This document shows positions 18,122-29,767 of a stretch of 64,000 bases of DNA, in pieces. The translations under genes were made by a program, and so were the position numbers. The notes beneath the pieces were generated by a model. It had not been told where the DNA came from. It did no database searches and saw only the letters and a list, made by a program, of their open reading frames with translations. The stretch lies in assembly GCF_015234215.1 (NCBI RefSeq), contig NZ_JADEKP010000001.1, forward strand, positions 868,001 to 932,000. The letters are read 5' to 3'. The first letter of the stretch is position 1. Every line of letters starts with the position of its first letter. This stretch comes from Clostridium chrysemydis (lineage in GTDB: Bacteria > Bacillota > Clostridia > Clostridiales > Clostridiaceae).

Positions 18122-18135
18122 ATTGAGATAAAAGT

Positions 18136-18165
18136 AAAAAAAAGTGGTTTTTACCACTTTTTTTT
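18136..18165 (+). terminator. Intrinsic terminator after ftsZ
   Basis: An A-rich arm with GTGGT (to 18148) pairs with ACCAC (18153-18157) and T8, with a TTTT loop. It could also work in reverse. The following ~200 bp to 18369 are very AT-rich and hold no recognisable signal other than the ribosome site AGGAG. Confidence 0.8.
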
Positions 18166-18375
18166 ATTTTTATTTTGATAATTTTCTCCAAATTATATTA
18201 ATATATAATTATTTCATGTTTATATATTTGAATATAAATTTATTTATTGTAAAAAATATTGGGAAATATAGCTCTTTACTCTAAAATAAACTTCAATTAT
18301 TAGATAAATATTTTATTAGATTAATTATTATGTTAAAATTATATTGTATTATTATTTAGAAATAGGAGAATGGGT

Positions 18376-21110
<2,735 letters not shown>

Positions 21111-21111
<1 letters not shown>

Positions 21112-21140
21112 AAAAAAGACCTGTTTCAGGTCTTTTTTTT
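21111..21140 (+). terminator. Intrinsic terminator after the wall hydrolase
   Basis: AAAAAAAGACCTG (21111-21123) pairs with CAGGTCTTTTTTT (21127-21139) around a TTT loop. Confidence 0.9.
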
Positions 21141-21275
21141 ATTTCATAAAAATATATTATTTATCACCGTTACTCAAAAATAGATAATTCAATTTGTAAA
21201 AAAATATATATGTTTGAACTAAAGTAAATTTTTATGTAAAAACATTAGTGAAAAAAATTAATCATTTGATTTATT

Positions 21276-21310
21276 TTGTGACAAACTTTTGAAACCTTAA
21301 GATATATAAT
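21276..21310 (+). promoter_or_regulatory. Candidate Spo0A-dependent spoIIG promoter with long spacer
   Basis: A good -10 TATAAT (21305-21310) has TTGTGA (21276-21281) 23 bp upstream, in place of the usual 17. Overlapping it, TGTGACAAA (21277-21285) is, on the reverse strand, one mismatch from a TTTGTCRAA 0A box. A long spacer with 0A boxes around -37 is the known design of the Bacillus spoIIG promoter; applying it here is inference. Confidence 0.4.
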
Positions 21311-21330
21311 TTATCGTGAAAGGAGGTAAT

Positions 21331-22131
21331 ATGGATATTTATATTGATGTATTAATATTGGAAAATTCTATAGTTAATCTTTTCCTTTTAACAATAACTT
21401 ATAAGATATTAAGGATAGAATATAGCTTTAGAAATTCAGTTGTAATCTCTTTTTTAGGAGCACTTTATAGTTTAACAATGATTTTTGATAGTTTGAAAAT
21501 ATTTAGTATCTTTCTGATTCAATTATGTGTTGCAATTATTATGTGTTATATTCCAATTAAAAATAAAGTATTTACCAAAATAATAAAATCTGTAATAACT
21601 TTTTTAGGAGTATCTTTTATATTAAGTGGTATATGTTTTAAATTTATGATGGAATCTGGGAAGTACACTACTTTAGATGGGATATATTTAAGTGATTTTA
21701 AAGTTAAATATCTAATTTTATCAATAATAATAATTTATTTAACTTTAGATAGAATTATAACTCTCATAAAAGAAAAAAATATTATGGATAGTTTTATTTT
21801 CGATTTAAAGATTAACATTGGAGAGTCGGAAATTAAAATAAAAAGTTTTCTAGACACTGGAAATGAACTGAGAGAGCCTATAACAAATTTACCTTGCGTT
21901 ATAATTGAAAAAAATAGTTTTAAATACAATGAATCAGGAAACGAGGTATTTTATAAAATACCTTACAAGGCAATCGGATGTGAAGGTTATCTTAAAGGAA
22001 TAAAAGTCAAATCAATGCAAATTAAGAAAGGGGACATGCTTAAGGAATTCGAAGGAATAGTTTGTTTGTGTGATGAAAAGTTAAGTAAAGAAAATGAATT
22101 TAATGCACTCTTATCAAGAGGAGTTCTATAG
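21331..22131 (+). CDS. spoIIGA: Sigma-E processing peptidase SpoIIGA
   Basis: A 266-residue protein with about five N-terminal transmembrane helices (residues 1-150) and a C-terminal aspartic-protease-like domain with the catalytic FLDTGNEL. SpoIIGA sits in the forespore septum membrane and removes the pro-sequence of pro-sigma-E in response to a forespore signal. It is 8 bp before sigE. ATG at 21331 is chosen because AAGGAGG is just upstream; the in-frame GTG at 21316 lies before that site. Confidence 0.94.
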   Translation: MDIYIDVLILENSIVNLFLLTITYKILRIEYSFRNSVVISFLGALYSLTMIFDSLKIFSIFLIQLCVAIIMCYIPIKNKVFTKIIKSVITFLGVSFILSGICFKFMMESGKYTTLDGIYLSDFKVKYLILSIIIIYLTLDRIITLIKEKNIMDSFIFDLKINIGESEIKIKSFLDTGNELREPITNLPCVIIEKNSFKYNESGNEVFYKIPYKAIGCEGYLKGIKVKSMQIKKGDMLKEFEGIVCLCDEKLSKENEFNALLSRGVL

Positions 22132-22139
22132 GAGGATTT

Positions 22140-22847
22140 ATGATTAGATTAGACGTTTTATTAAATAAATTATTAGTAAAGTTAGGATTATTTAAAAAGA
22201 ATTTGCACTATGTTGGTGGCAGTGACGCACTTCCACCACCTTTAACAAAAGATGAAGAAGAAGAATTGATGGAAAAACTTAGAAAGGGAGATGAAGAAGT
22301 TAGAGCAACTTTAATTGAAAGAAATTTAAGGTTAGTAGTATATATTGCAAGGAAATTTGAAAATACAGGAGTTTATGTTGAAGATTTAATTTCAGTTGGT
22401 ACTATAGGATTAATAAAATCAGTTAATACATTTAATCCGGAAAAAAAGATTAAATTAGCAACATATGCATCAAGGTGTATTGAAAATGAAATACTAATGT
22501 ATCTTAGAAAAAATAGTAAAATTAAAGCGGAAATATCTTTTTATGAACCTTTAAATATAGACTGGGATGGGAATGAGTTGTTGCTGTCAGATATCTTAGG
22601 TACGGAAAACGATACTGTATATAATATGATTGAAGATGAAGTAGACAAACAACTTCTCTTTATTGCACTTAAAAACTTAAATGAGAGAGAAAAAGAAATA
22701 GTTAAACTTAGATTTGGATTAAATGGTACTAACGAAAAAACACAAAAAGAAGTAGCAGATATGCTTGGAATTTCTCAATCATATATTTCAAGATTAGAAA
22801 AAAAGATTATAAATAGATTAAAAAAAGAAATTAGTAAAATGGTATAG
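22140..22847 (+). CDS. sigE: Sporulation sigma factor SigE (pro-form)
   Basis: A 235-residue sigma-70 factor. The N-terminal pro-sequence of about 27 residues with Leu/Lys-rich helix precedes [13 protein letters not shown], the usual junction where SpoIIGA cuts. Region 2 has [18 protein letters not shown] and [18 protein letters not shown], and region 4 ends in [19 protein letters not shown]. SigE drives early mother-cell transcription. Ribosome site AGGAGG is correctly spaced. It is co-transcribed with spoIIGA. Confidence 0.97.
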   Translation: MIRLDVLLNKLLVKLGLFKKNLHYVGGSDALPPPLTKDEEEELMEKLRKGDEEVRATLIERNLRLVVYIARKFENTGVYVEDLISVGTIGLIKSVNTFNPEKKIKLATYASRCIENEILMYLRKNSKIKAEISFYEPLNIDWDGNELLLSDILGTENDTVYNMIEDEVDKQLLFIALKNLNEREKEIVKLRFGLNGTNEKTQKEVADMLGISQSYISRLEKKIINRLKKEISKMV

Positions 22848-22857
22848 ATTGTCTTAA

Positions 22858-22887
22858 GTATAAAAGTTTAATCTAACGGAAATACTT
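22858..22887 (+). promoter_or_regulatory. Sigma-F/sigma-G type promoter before sigG
   Basis: GTATA (22858-22862) and GGAAATACTT (22878-22887) are separated by 15 bp. The -10 matches the forespore consensus GGNNANANTW at every fixed position. It lies in the sigE-sigG gap, where Bacillus has its sigma-F-dependent sigG promoter. Confidence 0.65.
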
Positions 22888-22926
22888 CTTAGTATGGTGA
22901 AAGTACTTCCGAAGGAGTGAACTAAT

Positions 22927-23700
22927 GTGATTATTAATAAAGTAGAAATTTGCGGAGTAAATACAGCGAAACTTCCAATATTAAAGGAAAAGGAAAAGCG
23001 AGAGTTATTAAAACGTATTAAAGATGGTGATACAGGCGCTAGAGAAACCTTTATAAACGGTAACTTAAGATTGGTTTTAAGTGTTATACAAAGATTCAAT
23101 AATAGAGGAGAAAATGTTGATGATTTATTTCAAGTTGGGTGCATAGGACTTATGAAATCTATTGATAATTTTGATTTATCTCAAAATGTTAAATTTTCAA
23201 CATATGCAGTTCCTATGATAATTGGTGAAATAAGAAGATATTTAAGAGATAATAATTCTATAAGAGTAAGTAGATCATTAAGAGATATAGCATATAAGGC
23301 ATTATTAGTTAGAGATAAATTAATAAAAGATAATAACAAAGAACCAAATATTTCACAAATAGCAAAAGAATTAGAGATACCTAGAGAAGAGGTTGTTTTT
23401 GCATTAGATGCAATTCAAGATCCGGTTTCTCTATTTGAACCCATATACCACGACGGTGGGGATGCTATTTATGTAATGGATCAAATAAGTGATTCAAAAA
23501 ACACTGATGAATCGTGGCTTGAAAATATATCTATAAAAGAAGCTATGAAAAAATTAAGTGATAGAGAAAAGCTTATTTTAAACTTAAGATTTTTTAGGGG
23601 TAGAACCCAAATGGAAGTTGCTGATGAAATTGGAATTTCGCAAGCACAGGTATCAAGATTAGAAAAAACTGCTTTAAAGCATATGAAAAAGCATGTTTAA
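22927..23700 (+). CDS. sigG: Forespore sigma factor SigG
   Basis: A 257-residue sigma factor of the SigB/F/G group with no pro-sequence. It opens with NKVEICGVNTAKLPILKE, a SigG hallmark; ETFINGNLRLVLSVIQRF and DDLFQVGCIGLMKSIDNF form region 2, and EVADEIGISQAQVSRLEKTALKHM forms the region 4 helix-turn-helix. SigG controls late forespore genes. GTG at 22927 follows GAAGGAG. It completes the conserved spoIIGA-sigE-sigG block. Confidence 0.97.
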   Translation: MIINKVEICGVNTAKLPILKEKEKRELLKRIKDGDTGARETFINGNLRLVLSVIQRFNNRGENVDDLFQVGCIGLMKSIDNFDLSQNVKFSTYAVPMIIGEIRRYLRDNNSIRVSRSLRDIAYKALLVRDKLIKDNNKEPNISQIAKELEIPREEVVFALDAIQDPVSLFEPIYHDGGDAIYVMDQISDSKNTDESWLENISIKEAMKKLSDREKLILNLRFFRGRTQMEVADEIGISQAQVSRLEKTALKHMKKHV

Positions 23701-23727
23701 AAGAACTCATTTGAGTTCTTTTTTTTT
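23699..23727 (+). terminator. Intrinsic terminator after sigG
   Basis: AAAAGAACTCA (23699-23709) pairs with TGAGTTCTTTT (23712-23722), followed by further T. Confidence 0.85.
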
Positions 23728-23773
23728 ATGCTAATTAATATAATATAAGGACAAAATTTAAAGGAGGATTAGT

Positions 23774-24049
23774 ATGGAAGAAAATTTACATTCAATTAAC
23801 TCAATGAAAAATATGGAGATAATAGATATTAATAATGGAAGGAAAATTGGGTTTATTATCGATATAAAAATCGATTGTGAGAATGACAAAGTTTTATCTC
23901 TTGTATTACCTGGAGAGAGCAAGGGATGGTTTAATAAATCAGAGGAAATAGAAATTCCATGGGAAAAAGTTAAGAAAATAGGAGATGATGTTATCTTAGT
24001 TTCTTTAGATGAATATAATTTTAATGAAACAGATAGGAATATATACTGA
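23774..24049 (+). CDS. YlmC/YmxH family PRC-barrel sporulation-associated protein
   Basis: A 91-residue small PRC-barrel-like protein (EIIDINNGRKIGFIIDIKID ... IEIPWEKVKKIGDDVILV). YlmC/YmxH proteins lie just after sigG in many spore formers, as here. Their role is poorly known; an RNA- or membrane-related adaptor function is only speculated from the PRC fold. GGAGG lies 7-8 bases before the ATG. Confidence 0.82.
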   Translation: MEENLHSINSMKNMEIIDINNGRKIGFIIDIKIDCENDKVLSLVLPGESKGWFNKSEEIEIPWEKVKKIGDDVILVSLDEYNFNETDRNIY

Positions 24050-24129
24050 TAACATCTAGTCAAGAGTAAGAAAAATATGTATAATAACTGTATAGATTAG
24101 GAATTTATATGCAGAAAGGATGGGAAATT

Positions 24130-24582
24130 ATGAAGTGCCCTTTTTGTTCTTTTAATGAAAGTAAAGTTGTAGATTCAAGATCAACAGATGATAACACAAC
24201 AATCAGAAGAAGAAGAGAATGTCTAAAATGTTCTAAGAGGTATACTACATATGAAAAAATTGAAGATATACCAATATTAGTGATAAAAAAAGATATGACT
24301 AGAGAAAATTTTAATAAAGAGAAAATTATTAATGGATTAATTATTGCATGTCAAAAAAGACCAGTGTCTAGAGGTCAAATTGAAAATATCGCAAACGATA
24401 TTGAAAAAGCTATTTCTAATCAAATGATTGCAGAGGTGCCATCTCAAACTATTGGTGAGATGATTATGGATAGACTAAAGGAAATAGATGAAGTTTCTTA
24501 TGTTAGATTTGCTTCAGTTTATAGGCAATTTAAAGATATTAATACTTTCATGGAAGAAATTAATAGATTAATGAAGGAATAG
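24130..24582 (+). CDS. nrdR: Ribonucleotide reductase regulator NrdR
   Basis: A 150-residue regulator. The zinc ribbon MKCPFCSF ... RRECLKCSKRYTTYE at the N terminus is followed by an ATP-cone domain (LVIKKDMTRENFNKEKIINGL). NrdR represses nrd genes when dATP is bound. Length and motifs match the family fully. The ATG at 24130 begins MKCPFC as usual; an upstream in-frame ATG at 24109 would add seven odd residues. Confidence 0.96.
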   Translation: MKCPFCSFNESKVVDSRSTDDNTTIRRRRECLKCSKRYTTYEKIEDIPILVIKKDMTRENFNKEKIINGLIIACQKRPVSRGQIENIANDIEKAISNQMIAEVPSQTIGEMIMDRLKEIDEVSYVRFASVYRQFKDINTFMEEINRLMKE

Positions 24583-24584
24583 TA

Positions 24585-24621
24585 CATAAAAGACATTTCA
24601 TATAGTGAAATGTCTTTTATG
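24585..24621 (+). terminator. Strong hairpin terminator after nrdR
   Basis: A perfect 16-bp stem (24585-24600 with 24606-24621) has a TATAG loop; the T-rich end is part of the stem. Confidence 0.8.
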
Positions 24622-24726
24622 TTGTAGATAAGTATATTAAGTTAAACTTAGGTAAAAACTTTATTTAAAAATAGCATGAATAAATTATAAATGTTAAAAT
24701 TATTTATATAGGTATGGGAGGATATA

Positions 24727-25434
24727 ATGGAAAAAATAGAAGATTTTTTAGTGATTGATAATTTAGAAAGTAAAGTTGTTTTTTCAACAGCTGAGAAAAA
24801 TAGAAGTTTTAATAGAAATACTGAAGAAGGCTTAAAGGAACTTGAAAGTATTAAAGAAACATTTAATGTAAGTGAAGTGTTATTTTTAAAACAGATTCAT
24901 TCTGATATAGTTAAAGTTTATAAGGGGCAAGCAGATTTTAATGATAATGAGGGGGATGCTATAGTTACAAATAAAAGAAATGTTGTAGTTGGAGCATTTA
25001 CAGCCGATTGTGTACCAGTAATACTTATAAATGAAGAAAAGTCTACAATAGCAGCTATTCATAGTGGTTGGAAAGGAACGTTTAATTCTATTACTAAAAA
25101 AGTATTAGAAGTTATGGAAGAGGATTTTTTATGTAATCATAGTAGAACAAAGGCATATATTGGGCCACATATAATGGACTGCTGTTATGAAATTTCAGAA
25201 GAATTAAAGGAAAAATTTATAAATAAAAAAGAAGATGTTTTAAAATTATTTAAAGGTAGAAATTTAAATATGCAAAATTGTATTTTATCAGATTTAAAGT
25301 GCAAAGGTGTTTTAAGTGAAAATATTATAACTATAAACAAATGTACATATTGTAGTAAGGATGTAAAATTGCATTCTTATAGAAAATCAAATGGATCTTA
25401 TGGAAGATTATTTACATTTGCATTTTTAAAATAA
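24727..25434 (+). CDS. pgeF: PgeF/YfiH family (DUF152, laccase-domain) protein
   Basis: A 235-residue protein of the YfiH/YlmD/LACC1 family. Conserved metal-site elements are FLKQIHSD, GDAIVT, FTADCVPVIL and AAIHSGWKGT, giving the expected His-Cys-His ligands. Members have been described as purine nucleoside phosphorylases/deaminases and as a peptidoglycan editing factor; which applies here is open. In Bacillus the orthologue ylmD also follows the sigG-ylmC area. Confidence 0.88.
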   Translation: MEKIEDFLVIDNLESKVVFSTAEKNRSFNRNTEEGLKELESIKETFNVSEVLFLKQIHSDIVKVYKGQADFNDNEGDAIVTNKRNVVVGAFTADCVPVILINEEKSTIAAIHSGWKGTFNSITKKVLEVMEEDFLCNHSRTKAYIGPHIMDCCYEISEELKEKFINKKEDVLKLFKGRNLNMQNCILSDLKCKGVLSENIITINKCTYCSKDVKLHSYRKSNGSYGRLFTFAFLK

Positions 25435-25445
25435 GGGGGATGGTT

Positions 25446-26141
25446 ATGTCAAAAGATAGAATTTTAATAGTAGATGACGAAGAAAATATTTTAGAACTTT
25501 TAAGATTTAATTTGGAAAATTCAGGTTACGATGTTATTGGTGCTTCAAATGGTATTGATGCACTAAAATTAGTTAAAGAGAAAAGGCCTAAGCTGGTTTT
25601 ATTAGATATAATGTTACCTGGAATGGATGGTCTTGATGTATGTAAGGAAATAAAAAAAGATAAGGATCTTAAAAATACTTCAATTATAATGTTAACTGCA
25701 AAAGGTGAAGAACTGGATAAGATTTTAGGGCTAGAATTAGGTGCGGATGATTATATGACTAAACCTTTTTCAATTAGAGAATTATTAGCAAGAGTTAAGG
25801 CAGTTCTTAGAAGAACAAATGTAGTAGATGTAAAAGAAGAAAACTTTTATGAAAAAGGAAGAATAAAGATAGATTTTGAGAGATACGAAGTATTAATAAA
25901 TGGAGAAAAAATAGATACTACTTTAAAGGAATTTGAACTTCTTGAAATGCTTATTAAAAATAGAGGTAAAATTTTAAATAGAGAGATACTTCTTGAGAAA
26001 ATATGGGGATACGAGTATATAGGAGAAACAAGGACTGTAGATGTCCATATAAGATATCTAAGAAAAAAAATTGAAGAGGATGATAAGGCGCCTAAATTTA
26101 TAGAGACAATTAGAGGTGTCGGCTATAGATTTAACGGGTAG
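25446..26141 (+). CDS. phoP: Phosphate response regulator (PhoP/PhoB-type, OmpR family)
   Basis: A 231-residue regulator. The receiver domain has DDEEN acidic residues, the phosphoryl-accepting Asp54 in VLLDIMLPGMDG and Lys in MTKPFS. The C-terminal OmpR-type winged helix ends with TVDVHIRYLRKKIEEDD and IRGVGYRF. ATG at 25446 is 6 bases after AAGGGGG; ATG 25440 is too close. Its partner kinase starts 3 bp downstream and pst genes follow, so control of phosphate uptake is the natural reading. Confidence 0.92.
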   Translation: MSKDRILIVDDEENILELLRFNLENSGYDVIGASNGIDALKLVKEKRPKLVLLDIMLPGMDGLDVCKEIKKDKDLKNTSIIMLTAKGEELDKILGLELGADDYMTKPFSIRELLARVKAVLRRTNVVDVKEENFYEKGRIKIDFERYEVLINGEKIDTTLKEFELLEMLIKNRGKILNREILLEKIWGYEYIGETRTVDVHIRYLRKKIEEDDKAPKFIETIRGVGYRFNG

Positions 26142-26144
26142 GTT

Positions 26145-27806
26145 ATGAAAAAAAAGATTGTAACATCTGTAGTTATAACAGTTTTATTTGCACTTCTTAT
26201 AATTACTTCTTCATTCATGGCCCTTGTAAGTATCCAAGAAATTAAAAATACAAAAAGTATACTGAAAAATTATAATGATATTGTTATTCATTCAAATAAC
26301 TTAACAAAAGACTATTTAAAAACATTTAAGATAAATAATGTTGAGATTTCTTTTACTCTTATTGATAAAAGTGGGAAAGTTATATATGGTGATAAAGGGG
26401 ATTTTTCTGATAATGAAATAAATGATGCTAAGATTAAAGGCGTAGGATACTCAGAAAGACATAATCCGGAAATAAAGCAAGATATGATATACTGTGCAAC
26501 ATCTTTTGATAATGGCATGGTTTTAAGAAGTGGGGTTCCAATTAAAACAATGGAATTTTTAGTTCACGAAGATATGAAATATTACTTGATTGTTTTAGGA
26601 ATAGTATTTTTACTTTCTATTGCTTTGGCCCTTAAATTAGTTAGGCTAATAGTTGAACCTGTAAAAAATTTAGAAAATGTCACTTTCAAAATAGCTAATG
26701 GAGATCTAAATACAAGAGTTCATATTAATTCAAATGATGAATTAGGGTCTCTTGGGAAGACATTTAATAATATGGCCGATCAGCTTCAAAGTAAGATACG
26801 TGAAGTTTTAGATAAGCAAAATAGGTTAGAATCAATATTAAGAAGTATGCAAAGTGGTGTAATTGCTTTAGATAGAAAAAATAATATAATAACTATGAAT
26901 CCTTATGCTAAAGATATATTTGGCATAAAAAAGAATATTGTTGGTGAAAATATTTCAAATTATATAGATGATAAAAATTTAAATAAAATAATGTTAAGTG
27001 ACAATAACGAAGAAAAAGAAATAAAAATAAAAAAACCATATAAAAAAGTATTAAAAATTAAAAAAGATGCTATGATAAACGGCTATGAGAGAATTGGTGA
27101 TGTTATAGCTATCCAAGATATAACTGAAATGAAAAGACTTGAAAATATGAGGACGCAGTTTGTTGCGAATGTTTCCCATGAATTAAAAACACCATTAACA
27201 TCAATTAAAGGTTTTTCTGAAACACTACGTTTTGTTGAAGATAAAGAAACGAGAGAGAAATTTTTAGATATAATAGATAAAGAGTCAACAAGATTAACAA
27301 GATTAATAGATGATATATTAACTCTTTCAAATCTTGAAAATTGTGAAATAGAAGAGCTAGAAGAATTCTTACCAGATAAAATTATAGAAGATGCTATAAA
27401 TATTTTAAAAGATCAAAGTGATAAGAAAAATATAAAAATTCATTTTGAAAGCAGGAATAGACATAGTATTTTAGGCAGAGAAGATAAGTTCTTACAAGTT
27501 GCAATTAATCTTATAGAGAATGCTATTAAGTACTCTGAAGAAGATACTAATATCTTTATAAAAAGTTACACAGATTCTAAAGATTACATCTTAAAAGTAA
27601 AAGATGAAGGTATGGGTATTCCTAAGGAAGATTTACCTAGGATTTTTGAAAGATTTTATAGAGTTGACAAAGCTAGAAAAAGAGGCGGAACAGGACTTGG
27701 ACTTGCTATTACTAAACATATAATAAAATCTTTTGGCGGCACAATAGAAGTTGATTCAGATTATGGTATAGGCTCAACTTTTACCTTTAAAATCAAATAT
27801 ATATAG
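26145..27806 (+). CDS. phoR: Sensor histidine kinase PhoR-type
   Basis: 553 residues: transmembrane helix 1 (about 5-28), an extracytoplasmic sensor region, helix 2 (about 146-168), HAMP (about 170-222), a PAS-like domain (about 228-330), and HisKA with His345 in NVSHELKTPLTSIKGF. The HATPase domain has the N box NLIENAIKYS, DEGMGIP and GGTGLGLAI. It should phosphorylate the upstream regulator. The domain order is the usual one for PhoR of Gram-positives. Confidence 0.92.
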   Translation: MKKKIVTSVVITVLFALLIITSSFMALVSIQEIKNTKSILKNYNDIVIHSNNLTKDYLKTFKINNVEISFTLIDKSGKVIYGDKGDFSDNEINDAKIKGVGYSERHNPEIKQDMIYCATSFDNGMVLRSGVPIKTMEFLVHEDMKYYLIVLGIVFLLSIALALKLVRLIVEPVKNLENVTFKIANGDLNTRVHINSNDELGSLGKTFNNMADQLQSKIREVLDKQNRLESILRSMQSGVIALDRKNNIITMNPYAKDIFGIKKNIVGENISNYIDDKNLNKIMLSDNNEEKEIKIKKPYKKVLKIKKDAMINGYERIGDVIAIQDITEMKRLENMRTQFVANVSHELKTPLTSIKGFSETLRFVEDKETREKFLDIIDKESTRLTRLIDDILTLSNLENCEIEELEEFLPDKIIEDAINILKDQSDKKNIKIHFESRNRHSILGREDKFLQVAINLIENAIKYSEEDTNIFIKSYTDSKDYILKVKDEGMGIPKEDLPRIFERFYRVDKARKRGGTGLGLAITKHIIKSFGGTIEVDSDYGIGSTFTFKIKYI

Positions 27807-27812
27807 AATATT

Positions 27813-27846
27813 AAACTCTGGAGTTTATACTCTAGAGTTTTTTTTG
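27813..27846 (+). terminator. Terminator after phoR
   Basis: AAACTCT (27813-27819) pairs with AGAGTTT (27834-27840), with an inner GAGT/ACTC pairing, followed by T run. Confidence 0.8.
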
Positions 27847-27856
27847 TTAAATAAAT

Positions 27857-27924
27857 TTAACAAAGTTAATTTTATTTAACATACAATATTTTGGAATTAA
27901 CATTCGCATAATAATTGCTTAACT
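27857..27924 (+). promoter_or_regulatory. Candidate PhoP boxes before pstS
   Basis: TTAACA occurs at 27857, 27876 and 27897, TTAATT at 27866 and TTAACT at 27919. The last three TTAAC copies are spaced 21 and 22 bp, i.e. two units of about 11 bp, like the TTAACA direct repeats bound by PhoP in Firmicutes. The nearby phoPR genes support this. Confidence 0.55.
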
Positions 27925-27979
27925 TTATGGAGATATTATATAAGTGTAAGATAAATAAAAATTAATTGGAGGGAAATTA

Positions 27980-28864
27980 ATGAAAAAAAGAAGTTTGAAA
28001 CTTATAGTTGGGGTAATATCAGTAGCAATGATTGGAGGAATATTTGTAGGCTGTGGAAATGATGGAGCTAAAGGTGAAGGAAGTTCTGAAACAATTACAG
28101 TAAGTGGTTCATCAGCTTTATTGCCATTAATGGAACAGTCAGTTGAAAAATATAAAGAAGAAAACTCTAATGCAATTGTTAGCGCTCAAGCTGGAGGTTC
28201 TGGGACAGGGTTAACACAAGTCTTAGAAGGAACTGTTAATATAGGAAATTCAGATATTTTTGCAGATCAAAAATTATCAAAAGAGCAGGCAAGTCAATTA
28301 GTTGATCATAAGGTAGTCGCACAAGGGTTTGGTGTTGTAGCTAATAAGGCAGCGGGAGTTACATCATTAACTAAAGAACAAATACAAAAAATATTTAGTG
28401 GTGAAATAAAAAACTGGAAAGAAGTTGGTGGTAAAGATAAAGAAATTTTAGTTATTCATAGACCAGCATCTTCAGGTACAAGAGCTACTTTCACAGAAAA
28501 AGTATTAGATGGTAAAAAAGAATTAGAAAATGATTCTATAGGGGCAACTCAAGATAGTAACGGAGCGGTATTAAATGCTATGAAACAAAATGAAGGAGCC
28601 GTAAGTTATGTGGCTTTATCATATATGAATACAGAAGAAGCTAAAAATAGCTTAGATTTAGTTTCAATAGACAAAATAGAAGCTACAGCACAAAATATAA
28701 TAGATGGAAAGTACGACTTTTGGTCATGGGGTCATATGTATACAAAAGGTGAAGCAGAAGGTTTAACAAAAGAATTTATAGATTTTGTAGGAAGCGATAA
28801 AAATAAAGAGTCTATTGAAAGTCTAGGAATGATACAAGGTAGTTTAATAAAAGAAGATAAGTAG
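27980..28864 (+). CDS. pstS: Phosphate ABC transporter substrate-binding lipoprotein PstS
   Basis: A 294-residue lipoprotein with signal MKKRSLKLIVGVISVAMIGG and lipobox VGC at about residues 24-26. The mature part has the phosphate-binding loops TVSGSSALLPL, AGGSGTGL and HRPASSGTRATF typical of PstS. It captures inorganic phosphate outside the membrane for PstCAB. It is the first gene of pstSCAB-phoU, downstream of TTAACA repeats. Confidence 0.96.
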   Translation: MKKRSLKLIVGVISVAMIGGIFVGCGNDGAKGEGSSETITVSGSSALLPLMEQSVEKYKEENSNAIVSAQAGGSGTGLTQVLEGTVNIGNSDIFADQKLSKEQASQLVDHKVVAQGFGVVANKAAGVTSLTKEQIQKIFSGEIKNWKEVGGKDKEILVIHRPASSGTRATFTEKVLDGKKELENDSIGATQDSNGAVLNAMKQNEGAVSYVALSYMNTEEAKNSLDLVSIDKIEATAQNIIDGKYDFWSWGHMYTKGEAEGLTKEFIDFVGSDKNKESIESLGMIQGSLIKEDK

Positions 28865-28878
28865 AAGGAATGAGTAAT

Positions 28879-29766
28879 ATGAAAAAAAGAAGTTTCAAAG
28901 AAAGGTTAATTAATGATTATATAGGAAAAGGATTAAGCAGTGCATGTGGAATCTTTATAATCGTAATAACGCTAGCAATAATATTCTTTATAGGATCTAA
29001 GGGAATTCAGACATTTACAAAAGGGAATTACGGGATAGCAGAGTTTTTATTTACAAATAACTGGAATCCGTCAGGATCGCCACAATCATTTGGAGCTCTT
29101 TCTTTCATATTAGGTTCCATATTTGTATCATTAGGTGCAGTTTTAATTGCAGCACCTATAGCAATAGCTCTTGGTATCTTTGTAAATTTAATTTCAAAGA
29201 AATTAGGGGAAAGATTTATTAAACCAACGCTTGAAGTACTAGTTGGAATTCCATCTGTAGTTTATGGTTGGGTTGGGGTTTCAGTTCTAGTTCCTCTTAT
29301 TAAAGATAGTTTCGGTGGTATAGGATTTTCACTACTTGCTGGTATATTAGTTTTATCAATTATGATATTACCTACAATAGCAACACTTTCTATAGATGCT
29401 ATAAAAGGAATACCAAATGAACATATTGAAGCGTCATATGGATTAGGGGCAACAAGGTGGCAAACAATTAAAAATGTAGTAACACCAGGTGCTAAAAGTG
29501 GGATACTAACAGGAGTCGTTTTAGGTCTTGCACGTGCTTTTGGAGAAGCATTAGCAGTACAAATGGTTATAGGAAATGCAATTAAAATACCAGATAGCTT
29601 AACTTCATCAGCAGCAACATTAACAAGTATCCTGACTATGGATATGGCAAACACTGTTACAGGAACTGCTTGGAATGATGCTTTATGGACTATGGCACTA
29701 ATACTACTTCTTATGTCATTTGTATTTATACTGATAATAAGAAGAATTGATAAAGGAGGTAACTAA
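28879..29766 (+). CDS. pstC: Phosphate ABC transporter permease PstC
   Basis: A 295-residue permease with about six transmembrane helices. The EAA-type cytoplasmic loop is EASYGLGATRWQTIKNVVTPGAKSG. The start is taken at ATG 28879 because AAGGA lies 10 bases upstream; ATG 28870 stands directly on the site. It pairs with PstA to form the membrane channel. Confidence 0.95.
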   Translation: MKKRSFKERLINDYIGKGLSSACGIFIIVITLAIIFFIGSKGIQTFTKGNYGIAEFLFTNNWNPSGSPQSFGALSFILGSIFVSLGAVLIAAPIAIALGIFVNLISKKLGERFIKPTLEVLVGIPSVVYGWVGVSVLVPLIKDSFGGIGFSLLAGILVLSIMILPTIATLSIDAIKGIPNEHIEASYGLGATRWQTIKNVVTPGAKSGILTGVVLGLARAFGEALAVQMVIGNAIKIPDSLTSSAATLTSILTMDMANTVTGTAWNDALWTMALILLLMSFVFILIIRRIDKGGN

Positions 29767-29767
29767 A

